Shown in pieces: positions 21,809 to 33,369 of a stretch of 64,000 nt of DNA. Every line of letters begins with the position of its first letter. Position 1 is the stretch's first letter. Origin of the DNA: Prionace glauca (lineage: Eukaryota; Chordata; Chondrichthyes; Carcharhiniformes; Carcharhinidae). The notes under the pieces are model-generated. The model was given only the letters and a program-made list of their open reading frames with translations, had not been told where the DNA came from and searched no databases. Both the position numbers and the translations under genes were made by a program. The stretch lies in NCBI GenBank assembly GCA_037974335.1, contig CM075760.1:12662814-12726813 (forward strand). The letters are read 5' to 3'.

Positions 21809-22145
21809 TTAGAAATTTCCTCCAGTTAAAAATTGAGAAGATCAAAGCAGTTGTCTTCAGTCACCATTCCAAATCCCATTCCTTAACAGCTGAGCACATC
21901 CATCTTCCTCGGAACTGTCTGAGGCTGACCCACACCCTTCACAATCTCGATGTCAGATTTGACCCCAAGATGAGTTTCTGACCACATTTCCACACCATCA
22001 CTAATATCAGATATTTCAATCTCCATTATGTGGCCTGTGCACCCCACCTGCTGCTGAAACCCTCATCCATGCCTGTGTTACCTTTAAACGGAATGATTCA
22101 ATCCATTCCTGACCAGCCTCCCACACTCACCCCACCCCCACAGTA
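21809..22145 (+). mobile_element. L2-like LINE fragment
   Basis: The frame reads IEKIKAVVFSHHSKSHSL and RLTHTLHNLDVRFDPKMSF, resembling the 'NLGVxFDPxLSF' region of L2/Maui-type RT. It is diverged; the clade is uncertain. Confidence 0.45.
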
Positions 22146-22154
22146 AACATGTTT

Positions 22155-22480
22155 AGTTTTTATTTGTGTAACTTGGGTGTCTCTGGCTGGCCAGCAATAA
22201 TTCTCCATTCCTAATTGGCGGGCAGTTGAGGGTCAACCACATTGCTTTGGGCCTGGAGTCACGTGTAGGCCAGACCAGGTAAGGACGGCACATTTCCTTC
22301 CCTAAAGGACATTAGTGAACAAGATGGGTTTTTCCAATAATCAACAATTGTTTCATGGCCATCAGTAGATCCTTAATTCCAGGTTTTTTTTTATTGAATT
22401 CAAATTCCACCACCTGTCGTGGTGGGATTCAAATCCCAGAACATTAACAATAGTCTAGCAGCAGCACCACCAGGCCATCA
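22155..22480 (-). repeat. tRNA-derived SINE (family II), minus orientation
   Basis: GGCTGGCCAGCAATAATTC at the tail and GGGATTCAAATCCCAGAAC (B box, reverse) at the head match the copies at 3.0, 14.0 and 34.4 kb. Confidence 0.7.
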
Positions 22481-22631
22481 CCAATGCAAGTTATTAATAT
22501 AATATAGTAATATAAATATAAGTTATTACTGATCCCAGCAGTAAGTTTGTGCACAGTAAGATTCCACAAACAGCAGTCAGTCCAACTGATTAATCCACAG
22601 TGACGTTAGTTAAAACACGAACGTTGGTCCC

Positions 22632-22924
22632 ATTGCACGGTTGCTTTGTGGTTAGCACTTCTACCTCGCAGTACCGGCTTCAATTCCAGGCTCGGGTCAC
22701 TATCTGCATGGAGTTTGCACATTCTCCTTGTGTCTGCAGGGTTTCCTCCAAGTGCTGTGGTTCCCTCCCACAGCACAAAGATGTGTGGCCATGCTGAATT
22801 GCCTGTTAGTGTCAGAGGATTAGAAAGGAGGGGTTATGGGGATAGGGCCTGGGTGCGATTGTGGTCAATGCAGACTCGGTGCCGAATGGCCTCCTCCTGC
22901 AATGTAGGGATTCTGTGATTCTAT
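22632..22924 (+). repeat. tRNA-derived SINE (family I), plus orientation
   Basis: Head TTTGTGGTTAGCACTTC, body CACAGCACAAAGATGTG, end GTAGGGATTCTGTGATTCTATG. Diverged. Confidence 0.75.
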
Positions 22925-22929
22925 GCAGC

Positions 22930-23290
22930 AGAGGAATTCTCCTGTGGACAGTATGTGAAGTTGCTAAGTTCTCCTGAACTGAGAGTGGAGCTGATTGAAC
23001 TACCAAGCCTGCAATGTACCTTAAAGGACCTGATCTTTCCTCTTAATTCTTCCTGATCAGTCAAATAATTAACTCTGAAATCAATCCCAATTTAATCTTT
23101 GAAGCAAAATCTACCACCTTAAATCAGCTGTGAAAGAGAAAGAAATTTCTTGTTCAGAACCTTTCACACCCTTAGAACTTCCCAAAATGATTTACTCAAT
23201 GATAGATTTTGGAAGGAAGAATGTGGAGAGGCAGAATAAACAAAATGGGACAGTTTTAAAAAGGGTGCAGGAACACAGTGACTGGGAGTG
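22930..23290. other. Intergenic, diverged repeat remnants
   Basis: AACCTTTCACACCCTTAGAACTTCCC resembles a fragment of a dispersed repeat, as does the block at 22,530-22,620 (GTTTGTGCACAGTAAG). No gene seen. Confidence 0.3.
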
Positions 23291-23485
23291 GATGTACACA
23301 AATCCTTACTGTACTGTCTGGAGACAATACACATCTCTTTAAACTGTGATCAGTGCTCCTTCCACTCACATTATCAGCCACTTTAAGACTTGAACAGCAG
23401 GTTAGGTGTAAGGATTCGCATTCTAATCAGCAACTGTCTGTGCTTTATATGCTCTGTCTGTCTGAGGTCAGAACTCTCCATTCAC

Positions 23486-23513
23486 CTGACGAAGAGGCAG
23501 CCCCCTCGAAAGC
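23486..23513 (+). ncRNA. Hammerhead-ribozyme-like motif in PLE-2
   Basis: The core is the same as in PLE-1: CTGACGA, hairpin, GAAA. The SINE insertion lies a few bases downstream. Confidence 0.5.
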
Positions 23514-23528
23514 TTGTGAGAGGGGCTA

Positions 23529-23868
23529 GGGGCGGCACGGTAGCACAGTGGTTAGCACTGCTGCTTCACAGCTCCAGGGTCCTGGGTTCGATTCCCGGCT
23601 CGGGTCACTGCCTGTGTGGAGTTTGCACATTCTCCTCGTGTCTGCGTGGGTTTTCTCCGGGTGCTCCGGTTTCCTCCCACAGTCCAAAGATGTGCGGGTT
23701 AGGTTCATTGGCTGTGCTAAAATTGCCCCTTAGTGTCCTGGGATGTGTAGGTTAGAGGGATTAGCAGGTAAATGTGTAGGGATATGGGGATAGGGTCTGG
23801 GTGGGATTGTGTTCGGTGCAGACTCGATGGGCCGAAGGGCCTGTTTCTGCACTGTAGGGTTCTATGAA
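23529..23868 (+). repeat. Full-length tRNA-derived SINE (family I)
   Basis: Head GGCGGCACGGTAGCACAGTG with A box and B box (GGGTTCGATTCCCGGC, 23,583-23,598), body CACAGTCCAAAGATGTGCGG, and CACTGTAGGGTTCTATG at the end. It is the best-preserved SINE in the window and inserted into PLE-2, so it is younger than that element. Confidence 0.88.
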
Positions 23869-23965
23869 AGAATATTATCAAATAAATCGGTTGGACTAAA
23901 ACCTGGTGTTGTCAGACTTTTTACTGTGTTTACGCCAGTCCAACGCCGGCATACCCACATCATGA

Positions 23966-25460
23966 CTACTAAAAACACAAGCAGGACTCTGCGATTGAGA
24001 CTAAGCCTTTCCCCCAGGCTCAGGAATTTGAATTTCAGCTCCCTCTCCCTCCTGAGTGCTTTACAGTGAGAGGGAGAGAGAGAGAGAGACTGAGATTGTT
24101 ACAATCCGGATCCCACAAGGAATCTCACACTGCAGGAGGACACCCCCACCCTCAGAGCCTCTGTCTCTGTCCCCAACCCCCGTTCACTGAACCCCCGACA
24201 CGCCCCACCCCTTCTCCATTCACCCTGTTTCTCTCTGCTACCCCACCCTCCTTCTTCCCCTCCATCTTTTTTACATTTAAATTGTGGGGCATAGTCACAG
24301 TCCGAGAAATGTCGGGGGGGAGGGAGAAACACCGAGCATGAGTGCATAGCAAGATCCCACATATACACAGCCTGAACAGGGCCAGATACAAAGTAATATT
24401 GTCAGGATTGGGGTCAAGTGAATGGGAAATAAGGGAATCAGACATCTTCCTCTCTCTCCCTCTCCACACGAGACCCCACCCCCAGATTCTGTATCTCTTC
24501 TCACTCCCTCACCGCAACCCACACAAGCCTCACCTTTTGCTGTCTTTTCCTATTTTCCCCTCACTCTGCCCCGCCTTTTTCCCATGTCTCTTTCTCTCTC
24601 CATCTCTCTCCCCGCCTGTCTGTGTCTCTCTCCCCCTCTCTCCCCCACCCCCATCGAATATTGTAATGAAGTTGCATATATTAGGTAAAAAATGTGGTGT
24701 TTGCCCAATATAAATATTGAAAAGAAATGCTGAGAAAACTAAAATAAATCATCCAGCACTGAGTCTTTCAAAAGCCTGTGTCTTTGGGATTTTAAACTGC
24801 AGAAAGCAGGCTGCAGAAGACAACTTTACAACATTTGTGTCCAAAGCAGCAGCCAGAATCCCAGCAGTAAAACAGGCTTTCAATTGGACCAATGGTTTTA
24901 AAACTAACTCTCAAACACACACAACCCATAGATAGTTTCATTTTACAGACATTTAATTTACGCTTTGCCACCCACCAAAGGGTTAACCTGTTTGTGACTA
25001 ATTACAAAGCTGGGCTATTTTAACCCCAGGGTTTCCGGCTCCAGGCCCCCCCCAGCCCACAATCTAACCAGAACTGGTTCATCCGAGAGTCGGGGGAAAG
25101 GATAGAGTCTGGAAACACCCACCCCCCCAACCCCATCCCACCCCACCTCCCCCTCCTCCAGTCCCTGGAAAGAGCTGAACTCCCCTCTTTAACCTGGTAA
25201 TAAGCTGTGTCCATCCCCTTAGGGAGAGACTTTCTAAAATCACCCTCCCAACATTGATTTATTTTTATCAATCAGTTACACCATTGTGGGCTTCGTGAGA
25301 CTTTTCTCCAGAGACTGGGAGCTGGGCACTGACTCCACACGAGAGACCACTCCCACCCTCTCCCCTCACCCTCTCCCAGATCCTGTGTCTCTTCCCACCC
25401 CCTCACTGTCACACCCCACAAACTTCACTTCTTGTTGTCTTTTGCTCATTCTCAGTGGGG
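23966..25460. other. Intergenic, C/T-rich, no gene recognised
   Basis: 24,060-24,670 is pyrimidine-rich on the plus strand with low-complexity reading frames on both strands. 24,700-25,440 has no recognisable coding or repeat signal. Homology to the ZNF-E upstream region starts only at about 25,460, so no clear promoter for ZNF-D lies here. Confidence 0.35.
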
Positions 25461-25882
25461 AAGAGAGGAAAAAATGTCCTTGGAAACTAGAATTGTCTGT
25501 TCTGGATTTCTATCCTGTACTGACACTGATGACTTGTGTCAACTTGTTTTACAGGATATTGAAAGAGGAACCAGAGGCTGAAATCTCAAACATCAAGTCT
25601 AGATCTGGCAGAGTCATATTCCTTGGGACCTGAATATCATCAGCCATTGAATCCAGAAGGAGATTTGAAAAGATTTCAAACATCAGTGTGACTGGAAAAG
25701 CATCAACACACTGCCAAATTCAAGTGAGAGTTTTCCAGAGCACTGACTGAAGAGTTTTAACCAGTTAGACAGCCTAAATAAATATCACACCATTCACAGC
25801 GGGGAGAGACTATACGTGTTGTGTGTGTAGACAAGGCTTCAACTGATTGTCCACCCAAGACAGAGGCAAGGACGCCTGCACC

Positions 25883-26725
25883 ATGGAGAAACCATGGAAA
25901 TGTGTGGACTGTGGAAAGAGATACTGTGCCCCATCTCTGCTGGAAGCTCATCGGCGCAACCACACTGGGGAGAGACCATTCACCTGCTCTCAGTGTGGGA
26001 AGGGATTCATGCAGTTCCCCCAACTGCAGAGACACCAACGAGTTCACACTGGGGAGAGGCCATTCACCTGCTCTCAGTGCAGGAAGAGATTCATTGACTC
26101 ATCCAACCTGCAGACACATCAGCGAGTTCACACTGGGGAGAGGCCGTTCACCTGCTCTGTGTGTGGAAAGGGATTCACTCGGTTATCCCACTTGCAGACA
26201 CACCAGCGAGTTCACACTGGGGAGAAGCCGTTCATGTGTTGTCAGTGTGGGAAGGGATTCACTGATTCATCCAGCCTGCAAATAGACCAGCGAGTTCACA
26301 CTGGAGAGAGACCATTCACCTGCTCTCAATGCGGGAAGGGATTCACTGTGTTATCCACTTTGCAGACACACCAGCGAATTCACACTAGGGTAAGGCCGTT
26401 CACCTGCTCTCAGTGTGGGAAGGGATTCAACCAGTTATCCAACCTGCGGAGAAATCAGCGAATTCACACTGGGGAGAGACCATTCACCTGCTATCAGTGT
26501 GGGAAAGGATTCATTCGAATATCTGACCTGTGGATACACCAGCGAGTTCACACTGGGGAGAGACCATTCACCTGCTCTCAGCGTGGGAAAGGATTCACTC
26601 GAATATCCGACCTGTGGATACACCAGCGAATTCACACTGGGGAGAGGCCGTTCACCTGCTCTCAGTGTGGGAAGGGATTCAGAATTTCATCCCAGCTGCT
26701 GAGACACCAACAAGTTCACGAGTGA
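25883..26725 (+). CDS. C2H2 zinc-finger protein, 10 fingers (ZNF-D)
   Basis: Start ATG 25,883 ([14 protein letters not shown]), context CACCATGG; 280 residues; ends HQQVHE-stop, which looks like a natural end. Of ten fingers three have lost a zinc ligand: finger 5 (QIDQRVH, first His to Asp), finger 7 (RRNQRIH, first His to Asn) and finger 9 (CSQRGKGF, second Cys to Arg). One linker has changed to TRVRP. Fingers 8 and 9 share the helix [18 protein letters not shown], pointing to a recent internal duplication. Exon 2 starts at acceptor TTTTACAG (25,554). Decayed finger sequence precedes the ATG. The 5' homology to ZNF-E stops at about 25,460, so D lacks the family promoter. The 3' UTR is cut by a Penelope-like element at 26,850. 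Confidence 0.85.
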   Translation: MEKPWKCVDCGKRYCAPSLLEAHRRNHTGERPFTCSQCGKGFMQFPQLQRHQRVHTGERPFTCSQCRKRFIDSSNLQTHQRVHTGERPFTCSVCGKGFTRLSHLQTHQRVHTGEKPFMCCQCGKGFTDSSSLQIDQRVHTGERPFTCSQCGKGFTVLSTLQTHQRIHTRVRPFTCSQCGKGFNQLSNLRRNQRIHTGERPFTCYQCGKGFIRISDLWIHQRVHTGERPFTCSQRGKGFTRISDLWIHQRIHTGERPFTCSQCGKGFRISSQLLRHQQVHE

Positions 26726-26849
26726 TATTCAGGGTTGGATTCTGCTGTTACTGTTTCAGCTCTCAATTACATCCAGGACTGCATTTTATTCATTTTCACG
26801 GTTGGTCAATGGGGAGATCAGAGTATTTCTGCTGGGCTGGCCGGTCTCA

Positions 26850-27410
26850 CAACCATGATATGGTACATTGGGGAGACCATGCAGACGCTACGTCAACGGA
26901 TGAATGAACACCGCTTGACAATCACCAGGCAAAACTGTTCTCTTCCTGTTGGGGAACACTTCAGCAGTCATGGACATTTGGCTTCTGGTCTTCGGGTTAG
27001 TGTTCTCCAAGTCATCCTTCATGATGCACAATAGCGCAGAGTCGCTGAGCAGAGACTGATAGCCAAGTTCCGCACACATGAGGATGGCCTCAACTGGGAT
27101 CTTGGGTTCATGTCACACTATCTGTAACCCCCATGACTTTCCTGGACTTGCAAAATCTCACAAACAGTCTGTCTGGAGACAATACACATCTTTTTAACTT
27201 GTGCTCATGCTCTCTCCACTTACATTGTACCTTTAAGCTGTAAAGTCTGGTGTTTCAATCACTATTCTGTGATTGAGTTTGTGTCTTTGTATGCTCTATT
27301 TGTGAAAAGATCTCCCAATCACCTGACGAAGGAGCAGCAAGTGAAAGCTAATGGTGTTTGCTACTAAATAAACCTGTTGGACTTTAACCTGGTGTGGTAA
27401 GACTTCTTAC
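26850..27410 (+). mobile_element. Penelope-like element 3' part with GIY-YIG tail (PLE-3)
   Basis: The frame starting near 26,855 reads WYIGETMQTLRQRMNEHR, PVGEHFSSHGH, then VAEQRLIAKFRTHEDGLNWD and LGFMSHYL: a GIY-YIG-type nuclease motif followed by the shared C-terminus. A non-coding tail follows with TCACCTGACGAAGGAGCAGC and AAATAAACCTGTTGGAC. Penelope-like elements combine RT with GIY-YIG, so I place it there; the RT part is absent. Broken. Confidence 0.75.
27323..27348 (+). ncRNA. Hammerhead-like motif in PLE-3 (diverged)
   Basis: CTGACGA and GAAAGC are in place around a weakened hairpin. Probably inactive. Confidence 0.35.
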
Positions 27411-27419
27411 TATTGGAAT

Positions 27420-28115
27420 ATTTGATGCCTTAGCTAAAAAAGATATGTATTCCATATCCGTTCTTAACCATTTTATGAGTCTGGTCCTGCTGTCTTCAGG
27501 GTCTGATGGACATGCACCCCAAGATCCCTCTGGCCCTCTGTACTTCCTGGTGTCCTATTGTTCATTGTGTATTCCCTGCCTTGTAGTTTTTTCAAAATGC
27601 ATCACCTCAGACATTTTGGGGTTAAATGACATTTGCCACTGTTCTGTCCATCTAACTAGCCAGTCATATCGTCCTGTAATCCAAGGCTTTCATAGAACAT
27701 AGAACCCTACAGTGCAGAAACAGGCCCTTCGGCCCATCGAGCCTGCACCGAACACAATCCCACTCAGACCCTATCCCCATATCCCTACACATTTTACCTG
27801 CTAATCCCTCTAACCTACACATCCCAGGATACTAAGGGGCAATTTTAGCATAGCCAATGAACCTGACCCGCACATCTTTGGACTGTGGGAGGAAACCGGA
27901 GCACCCGGAGAAAACCCACGCAGACACGAGGAAATGTGCAAACTCCACACAGGCAGTGACCCGAGCCGAGAATCGAACCCAGGACCCTGGAGCTGTGAAG
28001 CAGCCGTGCTAACCACTGTGCTACCGTGCCGCCCACTATTCGTCTTCACTATTGACCACAACACCAATTTTTCTATCATCAGCAAACTTACTGATCGAAC
28101 CCCCACATTCATGTC
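27420..28115 (-). mobile_element. CR1 LINE fragment interrupted by a SINE
   Basis: The minus strand has SISKFADDRKIGVVVNS (RT box) near 28,100-28,040 and continues after the SINE at 27,690 with the region following the FADD box. Old and diverged. Confidence 0.6.
27691..28035 (-). repeat. tRNA-derived SINE (family I), minus orientation
   Basis: Full-length: CATAGAACCCTACAGTGCAG at the tail end and GTGCTACCGTGCCGCCC at the head. It lies inside the CR1 fragment. Confidence 0.85.
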
Positions 28116-28119
28116 CACA

Positions 28120-28480
28120 GGAAGCTCCGCGCGGACATTGATACAAGACTCTGATTGGCTGGAGGACCAGCGCCATTCGGTCCTCCAAGCGTTGCCATTG
28201 GTCAATCTCCCGCATGAGGGCAATGAGGAGACGGAACCCGAACCCACGTGGGGGTGGGCGGAGCTTTGACCGCCAGCCGCACTGAGCTGGTGTCCAATCC
28301 GCTGTGTATTGCTTCGATGACCTTTGCTCCATCGGTGTTACTCGGTTGGGGGGGGGGGGGGGGGGGCGAGGCTCCTGGGTTCGTGTGCCCGGGCGTGCTC
28401 ATTGAAATCCTAGGACGTCACCGCGGAGTGATTCCTATTGGCTGATTCAGGCAGTGCTCCATTGTGACGTCACAATGCGG
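28120..28480 (+). promoter_or_regulatory. CpG promoter of ZNF-E
   Basis: In order: GATTGGCT, inverted repeat (28,161-28,186), CCATTGG, a G run of about 20 (28,349-28,368) at the position where B and F have GC-box units, GTCACCGCGGAG, CCTATTGG, a CRE (28,465-28,472) and GCGGAAGTTGGCCA. The plus-strand exon 1 follows (AACATCTGGGAGGAAATCAA), with a possible donor GTAAGG at about 28,609. Confidence 0.8.
28161..28186. promoter_or_regulatory. Inverted-repeat promoter element, copy 2
   Basis: Perfect arms GGAGGACC and GGTCCTCC with a 10-base spacer, CCAAT boxes on both sides. Confidence 0.75.
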
Positions 28481-28692
28481 AAGTTGGCCACTGAACTTTA
28501 GAAGAAACTTCCTCCTCTGGGCAACATCTGGGAGGAAATCAATGTCTCCCCCTTTCCATTTCTATTCTCATTCTGGGGGAATCTGGGGACCTGCAGCAAC
28601 TGAAGGGTAAGGTAGTGAATCCAATCTGTATATTCCACACATTTTTAGTCCAGTCATATCTGTCTGGCAGCCTGCTTGGAGATTTTCAGCTA

Positions 28693-28790
28693 GTGACGTT
28701 TGCTACCAAATAAACCTTTGGACTTTAACCTGGTGTTGTAAGACTTGTTAGTGTGTTAACTCCAGTCCAACGCCGACATCTCCACATCCA
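28693..28790 (+). mobile_element. Short Penelope-like tail in ZNF-E intron 1 (PLE-4)
   Basis: TTTGCTACCAAATAAACC ... GGACTTTAACCTGGTG ... CCAGTCCAACGCCGACATC. It splits GATTTTCAGCTA from CCAGGACAGG, which are close together at the homologous site near 39,035-39,050. Confidence 0.75.
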
Positions 28791-29345
28791 GGACAGGAAT
28801 CAGTGACAGTCAATCAACTTCAATCATCAACTTCAGGAGAATTGGGAGGGTGAATATTAGATCAGCAGAGTGAGAACAGAGGGAGAGTGTGTGGGATGGA
28901 GATTTGCAGCTTTTGGGGAATGAGAAAGAAAGAATGTTCCATAGAAACTAGAATTGTCTGTTCTGAATTTCGATCCTGTACTGATACTGATGACTTGCGT
29001 CAACTTGTTTTACAGGATATTGAAAGAGGAATCACAGGCTGAAATCTCAAATGTCAGGTCTAGATCTGGCAGAGTCATGTTCCTTGGAAGCTGAACATCA
29101 TCAACCATTGAATCTGGAAGGAGATTTGAAAAGATTTCAAACATCAGTGCGACTGGAAAAGCATCAACACACTTCCACATGCAAGTAAGAGTGTTCCAGT
29201 GCACTGACTGAAGAGCTTTAACCAGTTACACAGCCTGAATAAATATCACACCATTCAAATCAAGGAGAGACTGTACGTGTATTGTGTGTGTGGACGAGTC
29301 TTCAACTGATTGTCCATCCAAGGCAGAGGCAAGGACGCCTGCACC

Positions 29346-30248
29346 ATGGAGAAACCATGGAAATGTGCAGACTGTGGAAAGAGATACAGATTCCCATCTC
29401 TACTGGATGCTCATCGGCGCAGCCACACTGGGGAAAGGCCGTTCATCTGCTCTCAGTGTGGGGAGGGATTCATTCGACTCCCCCACCTGCAGTCACACCA
29501 GCGAGTTCACACTGGAGAAAGACCATTCACCTGCTCTCAGTGTGGAAAAGGATTCACTGTGTTATCCACTTTGCAGAGACACCAGCGAATTCACACTGGG
29601 GAGAGGCCGTTCACCTGCTCTCAGTGTGGGAAGGGATTCAACCAGTTGTCCAATCTGCGGACACACCAGCGAGTTCACACTGGGGAGAGGCCATTCACCT
29701 GCTCTCAGTGTGAGAAGAGATTCACTCGGTTATGCGACCTGCAGGCACATCAGCGCATTCACACTGGGGAGAGGCCATTCACCTGCTCTCAGTGTGGGAA
29801 GAGATTCACTGTGTCATCCACCTTGCAGAGGCACAAACAAATTCACACTGGGGAGAGGCCATTCATCTGCTCTCAGTGTGGGAAGGGATTCATTCAATTG
29901 TCCAGCCTGCTGACACACCAGCGAGTTCATACTGGGGAGAGGCTGTTCATCTGCTCTCAGTGTGGGAAGGGATTCACTCAATTCTCCAGCCTGGAGACAC
30001 ACCAGCGAGTTCATACTGGGGAGAGACCGTTCACCTGCTCTCAGTGTGGGAAGGGATTCACTCGACAATTCCACCTGCGGACACACCAGCGAGTTCACAC
30101 TGGGGAGAAGCCGTTTACCTGCTCTCAGTGTGGGAAGGGTTTCAGTCAGTTATCCAACCTGCAGAGACACCAGCGAGTTCACATGGGGAGAAGCTGTTTA
30201 CCTGCTGTCAGTGTGGGAAGGAATTCACTCAGTTATCCCACCTGCTGA
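29346..30248 (+). CDS. C2H2 zinc-finger protein, 10 fingers (ZNF-E)
   Basis: Start ATG 29,346 ([17 protein letters not shown]), context CACCATGG; 300 residues to the TGA. Ten intact fingers (WKCADC, FICSQC, FTCSQC x3, FTCSQC, FICSQC x2, FTCSQC x2) are joined by canonical TGERP/TGEKP linkers. At about 30,182 a base is missing in the linker (CACATGGGG against CACACTGGGG in sister fingers), so the last 20-odd residues are non-finger. In the alternative frame one more finger follows ([10 protein letters not shown]) and ends HQ-TGA at 30,257-30,259. Exon 2 acceptor TTTTACAG at 29,015. It has the most complete promoter of the cluster and the cleanest array, so it is the best candidate for an active gene besides A. 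Confidence 0.87.
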   Translation: MEKPWKCADCGKRYRFPSLLDAHRRSHTGERPFICSQCGEGFIRLPHLQSHQRVHTGERPFTCSQCGKGFTVLSTLQRHQRIHTGERPFTCSQCGKGFNQLSNLRTHQRVHTGERPFTCSQCEKRFTRLCDLQAHQRIHTGERPFTCSQCGKRFTVSSTLQRHKQIHTGERPFICSQCGKGFIQLSSLLTHQRVHTGERLFICSQCGKGFTQFSSLETHQRVHTGERPFTCSQCGKGFTRQFHLRTHQRVHTGEKPFTCSQCGKGFSQLSNLQRHQRVHMGRSCLPAVSVGRNSLSYPTC

Positions 30249-30429
30249 GACATCAGTGAGGTTACACTGGGGGGGTTACACCTGCTCAGTGTATAAAAAG
30301 GGTTCAGAATTTTATCACAGCTGCTGAGGCACCAACAAGTTCACAGAGATTGGATTCTGCTGTTATTGTTTCTGCTCTGAATTACGTCCAGGATTGCATT
30401 TTGTTCATTCTCACAGTTAGTCAATGGGG

Positions 30430-31575
30430 AGGGTCAGAGGGTTTCTTTCTGCTGGACTGGCCGGTCTCACGACTTTGCTTCCAGTGGGCTGATGCTCTTT
30501 GAGTCTTGTTGCGAATACCTGGTTTTAAATTTCACAAGAATCACAGAGTGACAGGGTGTTAGGAAGTTTAGAGATATTTAGTCAACATTTCCCTCCCCCC
30601 CCCAAAATGCGCATCCAGTTTCCTTTGTAATTGTTTAGTGTCTCCATTTCCTCCAGCCTCGTAGGCAGTGAGTTCCAGGTCATTACCATTCGCTGCATCA
30701 AAATATTCTTCCTCACATTCCTCCCCCTACATCTCTGACCCAAAACTTTAAATCTCTGTCCCCCTCGTCCTTGTCCCAGCAGTGAATGAAAACAGCTTTT
30801 CTTTGTCCACCTTATCTAAACCTGTCAGAATCTTGTCCACCTCGTTCAAATCTCCCCTCAACCTCCTTTGCTCCAAGGGGAACAACCCCAGCCTGACATC
30901 GACAATAAAGAACAAACTAACAGAATATGTTAATACCTGAAATCAAATGGGAATGTTTAATTTCTGTTTTAAAGATATTGTGAATATATTAGTCTGGACA
31001 ATAATGAAAGTGGGATAACTCAGCTTGGGTGTGGTTGAATGGAATATATCAATCTGTTAACCACCTCCAGTGAGTGAAAATCTGGAATGTGGAGCTGGAA
31101 ATCACTCCCTAACAGCACTGTGGGTGTATTTACAGGCATTGTAGCAGTTCAGGAAGGCAGTGTTGGGGTTGACCATGGCCGAGGCAGCTACATACAGACA
31201 CATATTCTGTTATAATGGAAGGAGTGCAGATTGAATGTGAGGCATTATAGGACTGGACTATCTTGACCACATTCCTGTGACAGCTCAGTTTCTGCAATTA
31301 CAGACCATTAAAGCTGCTTAGCAGGGCCCTGACAGCGGACCTGGTGAGAATATTTACTGGGAATGAGTTGGAATTAAACTTATCCCAGGACCGGCTGGGT
31401 CAATCAACAAACAGTGGTAGGTAGTTGGATAAGAAATTAAGAAGCATTCTCAGGCATTGTTTAAATTAATTTATCCTAAATTTGTGCTCAGAAACTGTGA
31501 CTGATTTGTGACCCGATAGTCAGTGAAGTGACAGTATATTCCAAGTAGCACTGGACTGAAAATCAGACCCTCTGA
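30430..31575. repeat. Inverted segmental duplication arm, 3' flank of ZNF-E
   Basis: Reverse-complement partner of 15,290-16,460. It begins in the ZNF 3' UTR (GACTGGCCGGTCTCACGAC), includes an old minus-strand CR1 3' fragment (30,555-30,905) and ends at about 31,575. Confidence 0.8.
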
Positions 31576-31734
31576 GAGTAGATCCGAATCGTTATTATCT
31601 TACCCCATCATGGCCAGTGAAAAATCAGAGCTCGAGTGGGTACCGGACAGGTCTCTTATCTGCCATTTGAAAACTAAGAACACAAAACCTATTGATAAAA
31701 TGGTTCGAGAATAGAGCCATTTCAAGTCTGGATG

Positions 31735-31856
31735 ACACTTCATAAGAGCTCTGATAAAGGGTCATCCAGACTCGAGACATTGATTCTATTCTTTCTCCAC
31801 AGATGCTGTCAGACCTGCAGAGATTTTCCAGCATCCGCAGTATTTCACTTTTATGA
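31735..31856 (-). repeat. Short dispersed repeat (family III)
   Basis: GGTCATCCAGACTCGAGAC ... CCACAGATGCTGTCAGACC ... AGATTTTCCAGCATCC ... GTATTTCACTTTTAT. Other copies lie near 42,470, 51,527 and 52,606, and a piece near 40,870. Class unknown. Confidence 0.6.
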
Positions 31857-33365
31857 TAAAATGAGATTTGGAATCCCCACGACCCTTCCACAAAACAGAG
31901 GGAGTGGTGGGAGAGGAAAATAAGGATAAGAATGAAGAAGTCTGGCTTCTGATTCTCCGAGCCCATCTAGAATTAACAAAATGAGTGAATCAGTTTATAA
32001 AGCACAGAAGTTACCCATCCCTAACAATAACTGATCAAATTACAATAATTAGGTTGAAGAATGTAACAAAAAATGAATGGATGAAGTTTAAAATCAAGTT
32101 TGTTTTGTTGTTAGAAAAGTTTTTTTTAAATCATGTAAAGTGCCATAATTGCGTGCCAAGTTTTTTCTGCTCACTCCCCACCCCTTTAGGCTCTGTAGAA
32201 AAGTTAACCCTTTCAGCACTCAGTTGATTTGTTTTTAAATCACTCGGAAACTCATGTCTATTTTAATTTATAATTGTGGATTTATTCAAACCAGTTAAAT
32301 CTGAAAATTTTAAATGTAGCCTGGAGGAATTTGGAATAACTGAGAATTCTCTTGTTGTCATCTCAACCCCAGATAAAGAACAAAAATTTTATAGGTGGTA
32401 ATGGTAACTCAATAAACTGTTTGTCGATTGAATCAGGCTTGAGTGTTGAATGATTCTTCTGAGTTCATTGCCCCCAACACACTGGGTACATTACCACTGG
32501 AGAGCAGGTATTGCCAAAACCTTCAGACAATACAAAGACTCACGAAAACCAGTGTCCCAGTTTAAAGACTTATCTTTTACTTGACCAACAATCGAAGGGA
32601 AACATTATTGGACAGTGTAATACCTCTCTAGAAGACAAGCATCCTGATCTCTGCAAATAACTCTGACATAAAAGCTTTCGATAGATCAATTATACATTCT
32701 TCATGTCAAATTCTCCCACCTTTCATTAGGTACGAACCAATCATTTTTAACACAAAAAAAATGTTAATTACACATGTCATATACTTTAGCCAATTGTATT
32801 TTATCCTCTGACACAATGGGATTTGACTTGTCCATAGAATCCAGACACTTCCTCCCCCTATTGCTGACATCCTCCCCCTATTGCTTAGTAACCCCAGATG
32901 CTTAGCTCTAAAGATCAAAATTACTGTTCCCACCGGCTCTTACTCTGCCACTGGCCAACCAGACAAATGTAAATTTTCATGTCTGAGAAGGCATTGTCTT
33001 ATCTGGACAGTGTGAATGGATCCTGTTAATGAAGCTGCCTTGAAAACCTTTCTATTAGAAACTTCACTGGCAAATGTTGGCAAATTCTGTGGCTTCATTC
33101 TTCTGAAGAAATGTAGCCTGTCTGTAAGTGTCCCTGTACCATCATGCCTTGCAGCAGCCTGCCTTTGGCTAAAAGTTACAACTGCTTTTAAAATACAGCT
33201 AACATCCATTTTAAAATCAGAATTATTTGTTTAAATCTCTGAATGACAAACAAATTAGAATTACTTGATTAAATCTCTTACTGCAGTCGCATATGTAGAC
33301 TGTTCCCTTGTTAGTTTCTAAATCATTAACTCAATGCTGGGAGTGTCTGAAATGCCTAATGGTTT
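31857..33365. other. Intergenic, no gene recognised
   Basis: AT-rich. Short open frames on both strands have no family features. There is no splice-framed exon or known repeat that I can name. Confidence 0.3.
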
Positions 33366-33369
33366 AAAA

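Larger units (their letters stand above)
23295..23965 (+). mobile_element. Penelope-like element 3' part split by a SINE (PLE-2)
   Basis: The tail runs from GTCTGGAGACAATACACATC through the hammerhead-like motif. It is interrupted at about 23,521 by a SINE and resumes at 23,871 (AATATTATCAAATAAATCGG) to CCAGTCCAACGCCGGCAT. It lies about 1.5 kb from PLE-1, in inverted orientation. Confidence 0.75.

Noticed and set aside
23529-23868. tRNA-like A and B boxes, here and in every family I SINE head
   Set aside because: No complete cloverleaf with anticodon arm; these are SINE promoters and not tRNA genes.
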